In this document: piece after piece, positions 6,072-10,277 of the stretch
Numbering within the stretch: position 1 is the stretch's first letter
How the letters are laid out: each line of letters starts with the position of its first letter
Assembly (NCBI GenBank): GCA_003161495.1
Contig: PMOP01000043.1
Location: 1 to 10,277, forward strand
Direction: 5' to 3'
Origin: Acidobacteriota bacterium
Lineage (GTDB): Bacteria > Acidobacteriota > Terriglobia > Acidiferrales > UBA7541
DNA: 10,277 nucleotides
Notes under the pieces: model-generated
Seen by the model: the letters and a program-made list of their open reading frames with translations, nothing else
What the model was told of the DNA's origin: nothing
Databases searched by the model: none
Translations under genes and position numbers: made by a program

Positions 6072-7298
6072 ATGGGCCGATTTACGGGCGTGCTTGGTTT
6101 GCTGGCGATGCTGGGGCTGGCCTATTTGTTTTCGACCAACCGGCGGGCGATCAAGCTGAAGATGGTGATTTGGGGATTGGGATTGCAGATCGCGTTTGCG
6201 TTTCTCGTGTTCTACTGGACATTTGGACAGATGCTGTTTTATCGCGCGGGCGATGGCGTGAACAAACTTCTCGCGTATGCATTTGTGGGTTCGGAATTCG
6301 TGTTTGGCGAGCTCGGCAAGCAACGGTCCTCGATCGGATTCATTTTCGCGTTTCAGGTTTTGCCGACGATTATTTTTATCGCGTCGCTGTTTGCGCTGCT
6401 CTACTACCTGGGCGTCATGCAGGTGGTGATTCGAGCGGCGGCGTGGGTGATGCAGCGGGTGATGGGCGCGAGCGGCGCGGAATCGTTGAACGTTGCGGCG
6501 AGCATCTTCATGGGGCAGACGGAAGCACCGCTTACCATCCGGCCGTTTCTTCCGGACTTAACGCAATCCGAGTTGATGACCATCATGACGAGCGGGATGG
6601 CGCACGTGTCCGGCGGAATCATGGCGGCGTACATTGCATTCGGAGTGGAAGCGCGGCACCTGCTTACGGCGGTGATCATGACCGCGCCGGGGACGCTGCT
6701 GATTTCCAAAATGCTGGTGCCGGAAACCGAGCAGCCCAAGACCATGGGCGTCGTACACATGGAAAATGTGGAGCGTGACGCGAACTTCCTCGCGGCCATT
6801 GCGCGCGGGACGGGCGAAGGGTTGGGGATGGCGATTAACGTGGGAGCAATGCTGATCGCCTTCCTGGCGCTGATCGCGCTGACCAACGGCATCATGGGAG
6901 GGATTCACAATTTGCACGGCATGATGTGGTTTCCGTCGAGCCTGGAGCAAATATTCGGCTGGGCCTTTGCGCCGGTGGCGTTCATTATCGGCGTGCCGTG
7001 GCACGATTGCGTGCAGATTGGTGATCTGTTGGGCACGCGCATGGTGGTCAACGAGCTCGTTGCGTTTTCCAAGCTCGGGCCGATGAAAGGCGCGCTCGAT
7101 CCACGCTCGTTCACGATTGCGACGTTCGCGCTCTGCGGCTTTGCGAATTTCAGCTCGATCGGAATGCAAATCGGCGGCATCGGATCGCTCGCGCCGAATC
7201 TGAAGTCACAACTCGCAAAATTCGGGATCCGCGCGATGCTCGCGGGAACCATGGCGAACCTGATGTCCGCCTCGATTGTGGGGATGTTTTTGAAATGA
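6072..7298 (+). CDS. nupC: Concentrative nucleoside transporter (CNT family, NupC-like)
   Basis: Inner-membrane ion-coupled importer of nucleosides, 408 residues, the usual length of bacterial CNT proteins. Multiple hydrophobic segments begin at residue 5. Family hallmarks: NVAASIFMGQTEAPL (GQTE at 148-151), the first re-entrant hairpin, whose Gln and Glu contact the nucleoside base; TIMTSGMAHVSGG at 170-182; NE at 327-328; and GFANFSSIGMQIGGIG, with N359 and S362 matching the ribose-contacting residues of Vibrio cholerae CNT. The coupling ion (proton or sodium) cannot be told by eye. The start is well supported by GAGGTGA 6 nt upstream. The gene overlaps punA by four bases (ATGA), so uptake and breakdown of nucleosides are encoded together. 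Confidence 0.95.
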   Translation: MGRFTGVLGLLAMLGLAYLFSTNRRAIKLKMVIWGLGLQIAFAFLVFYWTFGQMLFYRAGDGVNKLLAYAFVGSEFVFGELGKQRSSIGFIFAFQVLPTIIFIASLFALLYYLGVMQVVIRAAAWVMQRVMGASGAESLNVAASIFMGQTEAPLTIRPFLPDLTQSELMTIMTSGMAHVSGGIMAAYIAFGVEARHLLTAVIMTAPGTLLISKMLVPETEQPKTMGVVHMENVERDANFLAAIARGTGEGLGMAINVGAMLIAFLALIALTNGIMGGIHNLHGMMWFPSSLEQIFGWAFAPVAFIIGVPWHDCVQIGDLLGTRMVVNELVAFSKLGPMKGALDPRSFTIATFALCGFANFSSIGMQIGGIGSLAPNLKSQLAKFGIRAMLAGTMANLMSASIVGMFLK

Positions 7299-8161
7299 GC
7301 GCATCCGCGGCAGCCAAAACAAAACCAAGCCAGGAATTTGCGCGCGCCGAGGCCGCGGCGAAATTCATCCTGGGAAAAACAAAGCTGCGCCCGAGCATTG
7401 GCGTGGTTCTCGGCAGCGGCCTGGGCGCGTTCGCGAACGAAATTCCGGGCGCGGCGCGCATCGACTACAAAAATATTCCGCATTTTCCGCGCTCGACCGC
7501 GATCGGGCACGCCGGGCGCATGGTCATCGGCAAAGTGGCGGACGTGCCGGTGGCGATCATGCAGGGGCGGGTGCACTTTTACGAAGGCTACTCGATGCGC
7601 GAAGTGATTTTTCCGATGCGGGTGATGGCTCGCATGGGGATCCGCGCGGTATTGCTGACCAACGCCGCGGGAGGAATTAATCGCAATTTCAAGCAGGGAG
7701 GCCTCGTGGTTCTGCGCGATCACATTAATCTGCAAGGCACGAATCCGCTGATCGGCGCGAACGATGAGCATTTCGGCGAGAGGTTTCCGGACATGACGCA
7801 GGTGTACTGGAAGCCGTACCAGGCGGCGGCGCTGCAGGACGGGAAGCGACTGGGAATCGAAATCGCCGAGGGCGTGTATGCGGGGCTTACCGGACCGAGC
7901 TATGAAACGCCGGCGGAAATTCGCTACCTGCGCACGATTGGCGCGGACGTTGTCGGAATGTCCACGGTGCCGGAAGTGATTGCCGCGGCGCACATGGGAA
8001 TTCGTGTGCTGGGAATTTCCTGCGTGACAAACATGGCGGCCGGAATTCTGGACCAGCCCATCACAAGCGAGGAAGTCATGGAAACCGGCGAGCGCGTGAA
8101 AGCGGATTTTGTGGCGCTCTTGCGCGCCGTGATTCCCCGCATGAACAAGGACCTGCCATGA
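7295..8161 (+). CDS. punA: Purine-nucleoside phosphorylase, trimeric type
   Basis: Cytoplasmic enzyme of 288 residues that splits inosine, guanosine and their deoxy forms with phosphate into purine base and (deoxy)ribose 1-phosphate. It belongs to the trimeric class. Phosphate-site residues are S41 (GSGLG), H72, R92 and H94, with Y96 (GRVHFYEG); then NAAGG at 123-127. The base and ribose site has Y203-E204, M222-S223 and N246 in CVTNMAAG. Asn at the last position is the known marker for 6-oxopurine preference, so adenosine is probably a poor substrate. The first 20 residues are a poorly conserved Ala/Lys-rich lead. The start overlaps the nupC stop (ATGA, 7295-7298) with GGGGA 10 nt upstream, and the stop overlaps the cdd start in the same way. 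Confidence 0.95.
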   Translation: MSASAAAKTKPSQEFARAEAAAKFILGKTKLRPSIGVVLGSGLGAFANEIPGAARIDYKNIPHFPRSTAIGHAGRMVIGKVADVPVAIMQGRVHFYEGYSMREVIFPMRVMARMGIRAVLLTNAAGGINRNFKQGGLVVLRDHINLQGTNPLIGANDEHFGERFPDMTQVYWKPYQAAALQDGKRLGIEIAEGVYAGLTGPSYETPAEIRYLRTIGADVVGMSTVPEVIAAAHMGIRVLGISCVTNMAAGILDQPITSEEVMETGERVKADFVALLRAVIPRMNKDLP

Positions 8162-8622
8162 GCGAACGCGACGAGCGCCGTGAGGCGCGGAACAATGCAC
8201 GTTCGGACGCCATCGATGACGCCCACTACGACGCGCACTACGACACGTTGATTGCCGCGGCGCGCATGGCGCGCGAGCACGCGCATGCTCCGTATTCAAA
8301 TTTTCGCGTGGGCGCGGCGGTGCGCGCGAAATCCGGCAGAATTTTCACGGGGTGCAACGTGGAAAACGCCACGTATGGTTTGACGCTGTGCGCCGAGCGC
8401 GTTGCGATCTTCAAAGCCATTTCTGAAGGGGAACGCGGATTCGACGCTGTCGCCGTGGTCGCGGATACCGACGCGCTCACGCCTCCGTGCGGGTCGTGCC
8501 GCCAGATCCTGTGGGAATTCTGCGGCGACGCGGAAGTGATCCTTGCCAATTTGAATGGCAAGGTCGAACGCTATCGCATGTCCGCGCTTTTGCCAAAGCC
8601 GTTTGATCAGTCTTTCCTGTGA
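8158..8622 (+). CDS. cdd: Cytidine deaminase
   Basis: Cytoplasmic zinc enzyme that deaminates cytidine and deoxycytidine to uridine and deoxyuridine, feeding the pyrimidine phosphorylase encoded upstream. Ribose-binding N67-V-E69, catalytic C78-A-E80 and zinc-binding PCGSC (C111, C114) followed by RQ are present. This is the small, roughly 130-residue tetrameric type, but here it has 154 residues because of a charged N-terminal extension of about 28 residues. The extension includes a duplicated Ala-His-Tyr-Asp (22-29) from two near-identical 12-nt units at 8221-8244. The ATG at 8158 is supported by AAGGA 6 nt upstream and the ATGA overlap with punA; a TTG at codon 31 is the alternative start. 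The stop codon lies inside the first unit of the GTGANNN repeat array. Confidence 0.94.
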   Translation: MSERDERREARNNARSDAIDDAHYDAHYDTLIAAARMAREHAHAPYSNFRVGAAVRAKSGRIFTGCNVENATYGLTLCAERVAIFKAISEGERGFDAVAVVADTDALTPPCGSCRQILWEFCGDAEVILANLNGKVERYRMSALLPKPFDQSFL

Positions 8623-8667
8623 TTCGTGATTTGTGAGTCGTGACCCGTGACCCGTGACCCGTGATTC
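8619..8667 (+). repeat. Seven-unit GTGANNN heptamer array overlapping the cdd stop codon
   Basis: Seven uninterrupted in-register units: GTGATTC, GTGATTT, GTGAGTC, three GTGACCC, GTGATTC. The TGA of the first unit (8620-8622) is the cdd stop codon. Because the period is 7 and every unit carries TGA, all three forward frames are closed within three units. Confidence 0.92.
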
Positions 8668-8766
8668 CTTTCCTGTCAAGGTTGTTCGATTGGGGCAATT
8701 CGAGCTTCCAGTTTCGCCTTTATTAAATCCATTGTGCACATGGGGGGGATTGTTCGGGGAATTGAG

Positions 8767-8830
8767 CTTCCGGGAAGAACTGCTATTTCAAAATCTAAAA
8801 TTTGAGATTTCAAATTTGAGATTTGAAATT
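8767..8830. repeat. Palindrome plus AT-rich heptamer array, second copy
   Basis: CTTCCGGGAAG (8767-8777), an imperfect version of the palindrome at 1767, is followed by CAAAATCT (8789-8796). In-register heptamers then run from 8796 to 8830 (TAAAATT, TGAGATT, TCAAATT, TGAGATT, TGAAATT), sharing one base with the octamer. Bases 8807-8826 are an exact inverted copy of 1810-1829. From 8668 to 8766 I see no repeat, gene or clear regulatory signal. Confidence 0.8.
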
Positions 8831-8873
8831 CGCACTTAAGGATTTGGATACTGCCCGCGCAATTACAATATCC

Positions 8874-8936
8874 CGAATCGCAAATTACGATTGACAAATC
8901 AAAAATTACGAATCGCAATTCAAGAATTAGGTAACT
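8874..8936. repeat. Third heptamer block, degenerate and AT-rich
   Basis: The stretch parses without gaps into nine 7-nt units: CGAATCG, CAAATTA, CGATTGA, CAAATCA, AAAATTA, CGAATCG, CAATTCA, AGAATTA, GGTAACT. CGAATCG occurs twice, exactly five units apart, and most other units share an AAT or ATT core. On the minus strand the units resemble the degenerate GTGATTC family. Between 8831 and 8873 nothing was recognised. Confidence 0.65.
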
Positions 8937-8979
8937 GAGCTCACTTATCGCGATTCCAATATTTGGGAACCCAGGCCAC

Positions 8980-9021
8980 GAATCACAAATCACCAGTCAC
9001 CAGTCACCAGTTACCAGTCAC
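8980..9021 (-). repeat. Six-unit GTGANNN heptamer array, inverted
   Basis: Read on the minus strand from 9021: GTGACTG, GTAACTG, GTGACTG, GTGACTG, GTGATTT, GTGATTC, in register. It begins 16 nt after the stop codon of the helical-repeat gene and points in that gene's sense direction. It is the mirror image of the array at 8619-8667, so the gene-free stretch is bounded by inverted arrays. Confidence 0.9.
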
Positions 9022-9037
9022 AAAAAATTGCCGGGTG

Positions 9038-10000
9038 CTACGAGCTGCGCGGCGCGGTGCGCTGGCGCTGCAGGCGCAGCGCGGCCGTGCGCAATGTGTC
9101 GGAGATGTTTTTGCTGCCGGCCAGGAATTTTAGGTCCTGGGGTTTCATCAGCGGCAAGAGATGGAGCGTAACCTCGAGCGGGGTTTTCGGATTATATTCG
9201 AGCGCGCGAAGGATGGTGTAGTTCTTGCGATACCTCTGGTTGTTGGCGATCAGGCGCAGGGTTTCGTCGGTGAGGCTGGCCATGCCTGCGAAGGATTCCA
9301 CTTCCTGCTCGGACAGCTGCGGAGATTGCAGAACGGCGCGTTGCACGACTTTGCAGGGATCGCGAATCAGCAGGAGGCGTTCGTCGCGGCCGCCCTTGAG
9401 CGCGCGCTGTACGCGTTCGACGACGCGCATGCGCCCTAATTTTTGCAGCAGGGTTTCGCGTTTGGCCTTGTCCGGCTCGGCCGCTTCCACGGCCTGGACA
9501 AAAGCCTCGACCGGTTCCGGCTCGACGCGCTGCAATTCCGCGAGTTGGGCGCGCTGATCCGCGCTGATGACCGTGGAGGCGATGAGTTCGGCAACCAGAT
9601 GGGGAGAAGTGCTCAGGCGGTCCAGATCCTCGAACAACTGTTGAACGGCGGTTACGGACAGGTAATGAAGGACAGGACGAAGAACCTCGATGGGGCACGT
9701 GGAATTCCTGGCCAGCGCGTCGGCGATGCCGGGCCGGCGCGAAAACTCCGCGGAGCAATAGGCGAACATTTCCGGAGCGGCGCCGGGACGAGCGAGGGCG
9801 GCGAGGACGGATTTCAGCGGCTGCGTCTGCAGAAGGCTCGCGGCCTTTTCGCGAACCGCGACATCGGAATCCGCGGCAAGAATGCACAGCGGCTCGATGC
9901 GGTCGTCCGGCTCGAGAGCGGCCGCCTCGCCGCAGATGGCCAGCTTTCGTTCCGGGGTCGCGCGCCCGGAACGAATTTCTTCCTGCAGCGCGCCGCTAAT
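9038..10000 (-). CDS. Alpha-helical (HEAT/LRV-like) repeat protein of unknown function, probable ATT start
   Basis: No specific function is recognised. The protein is built of short amphipathic helix pairs, for example ADSDVAVREKAASLLQTQP, KVVQRAVLQSPQLSEQEVES and TLRLIANNQRYRKNYTILRA, in the manner of HEAT or leucine-rich-variant repeats that serve as protein-binding scaffolds. Similar soluble proteins with an IRDP-x-KVV segment and a NPKTP-x-xV motif occur in deep-branching bacteria. There is no signal peptide or membrane segment, so it is probably cytoplasmic. The first ATG is at 9769, but the same frame continues with protein-like sequence up to a stop at 10022-10024 and has no ATG, GTG or TTG there. 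GGGAGG (10006-10011) stands 5 nt before ATT at 9998-10000, which overlaps the TAG of the upstream gene, so I place the start there (320 residues). The coding region is well supported; the start codon is inferred. Confidence 0.72.
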   Translation of the reverse strand: MSGALQEEIRSGRATPERKLAICGEAAALEPDDRIEPLCILAADSDVAVREKAASLLQTQPLKSVLAALARPGAAPEMFAYCSAEFSRRPGIADALARNSTCPIEVLRPVLHYLSVTAVQQLFEDLDRLSTSPHLVAELIASTVISADQRAQLAELQRVEPEPVEAFVQAVEAAEPDKAKRETLLQKLGRMRVVERVQRALKGGRDERLLLIRDPCKVVQRAVLQSPQLSEQEVESFAGMASLTDETLRLIANNQRYRKNYTILRALEYNPKTPLEVTLHLLPLMKPQDLKFLAGSKNISDTLRTAALRLQRQRTAPRSS

Positions 10001-10277
10001 TTCCGCCTCCCGAGACTGCCTTCAGAGCATCCCGCGTGAGCGTGATCTTGCCTTCGCGCCCCGCGGAACCGAAGGGAGCCAACGTTTTTCCATTCAACTT
10101 CAGATGCACCGCGCCCGCATCTTTGGCGGACACTTGAAAATGATCCGCGGCCCAGAAAGAGTGACTTTCGCCGGCCATGATGGTTTTGTCGAAGACCACA
10201 TCGCGGTCCGCCACAATGGTAAGCTGCGTTTCGCCGCTGGCCTCGATCTTCAGTTGAAACGGCTCCGTTGCACTCAG
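9996..10277 (-). CDS. C-terminal part of a RodZ-like protein (DUF4115 domain; 5' end outside the window)
   Basis: The last 93 residues of a protein whose frame is open to the window edge. The visible part is a beta-rich domain matching the DUF4115 / RodZ C-terminal family: a TQLTIVADRDVVFDKTIMAGES strand pair, the aromatic SFWAADHFQVSAKDAGAVHLKLNG core, and a final PFGSAGREGKITLT strand. In RodZ this domain lies outside the cytoplasmic membrane and follows an N-terminal helix-turn-helix and one transmembrane helix; full RodZ tethers MreB and supports rod shape. Those parts are off the window, so identity as true RodZ rather than another DUF4115 protein is unproven. Its TAG (9996-9998) overlaps the proposed start of the helical-repeat gene, implying cotranscription and coupled translation. 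Confidence 0.78.
   Translation of the reverse strand: MSATEPFQLKIEASGETQLTIVADRDVVFDKTIMAGESHSFWAADHFQVSAKDAGAVHLKLNGKTLAPFGSAGREGKITLTRDALKAVSGGGN
10006..10011 (-). promoter_or_regulatory. Shine-Dalgarno sequence that decides the start of the helical-repeat gene
   Basis: GGGAGG on the minus strand lies 5 nt before ATT (10000-9998). It sits within the last codons of the RodZ-like gene. No ATG, GTG or TTG follows in the correct frame until 9769, more than 230 nt later, so the site points to initiation at ATT. Confidence 0.5.

Noticed and set aside
6905..8299. Very long open frame (over 460 codons) on the minus strand across nupC, punA and cdd.
   Set aside because: Its protein is low-complexity, rich in Arg, His and Ala with no domain, and it lies opposite three clearly conserved genes. 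It is a shadow of GC-rich codon bias.
8619..9021. Inverted arrays as terminal repeats of a small insertion element (MITE-like).
   Set aside because: The arrays are degenerate heptamers with no target-site duplication that I can see, and one overlaps a gene's stop codon. Listed as repeats rather than a mobile element.

Overview
The window most likely comes from the chromosome of a member of the Acidobacteriota. The coding regions look GC-rich, and the secreted von Willebrand factor A protein at 624-1652 belongs to the 'VWFA-related' type that is greatly expanded in that phylum. The other genes are widely distributed and do not narrow the host further. No rRNA, tRNA, CRISPR array, insertion sequence or phage gene was seen.

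Layout from left to right. (1) 1-588: the 3' part of a fused MoaD-MoaE molybdopterin synthase. (2) 624-1652: a secreted VWFA protein. (3) 1653-1988: a gene-free stretch of degenerate 7-nt repeats, ending in a 9-bp inverted repeat just before suhB. (4) 1989-2792: an inositol-monophosphatase family enzyme. (5) 2930-5173: a metallophosphoesterase and a pyrimidine-nucleoside (thymidine) phosphorylase, 12 bp apart, behind a good sigma70-type promoter. (6) 5277-5899: a DUF2281 antitoxin / PIN toxin pair with its own promoter and palindromes. (7) 6072-8622: a tightly overlapping operon of a concentrative nucleoside transporter, purine-nucleoside phosphorylase and cytidine deaminase. (8) 8623-9037: a second gene-free stretch built almost wholly from 7-nt repeats. 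(9) 9038-10277, minus strand: an alpha-helical-repeat protein of unknown function, overlapped by the end of a RodZ-like gene.

The genes from 3863 to 8622 form a nucleoside salvage pathway. NupC imports nucleosides, Cdd deaminates cytidine or deoxycytidine to uridine or deoxyuridine, the DeoA-like enzyme phosphorolyses pyrimidine nucleosides, and PunA phosphorolyses guanosine and inosine types. The toxin-antitoxin pair sits inside this cluster and looks like a later insertion.

The most unusual content is non-coding. Arrays of a 7-nt unit (GTGANNN) begin at or just after the stop codons of three genes, always in the sense direction of the gene. The same ordered set of modules occurs in both gene-free stretches. 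A second unusual point is the helical-repeat gene at the right end: its frame is open well upstream of its first ATG but holds no ATG, GTG or TTG there, and a strong Shine-Dalgarno sequence sits 5 nt before an ATT codon.
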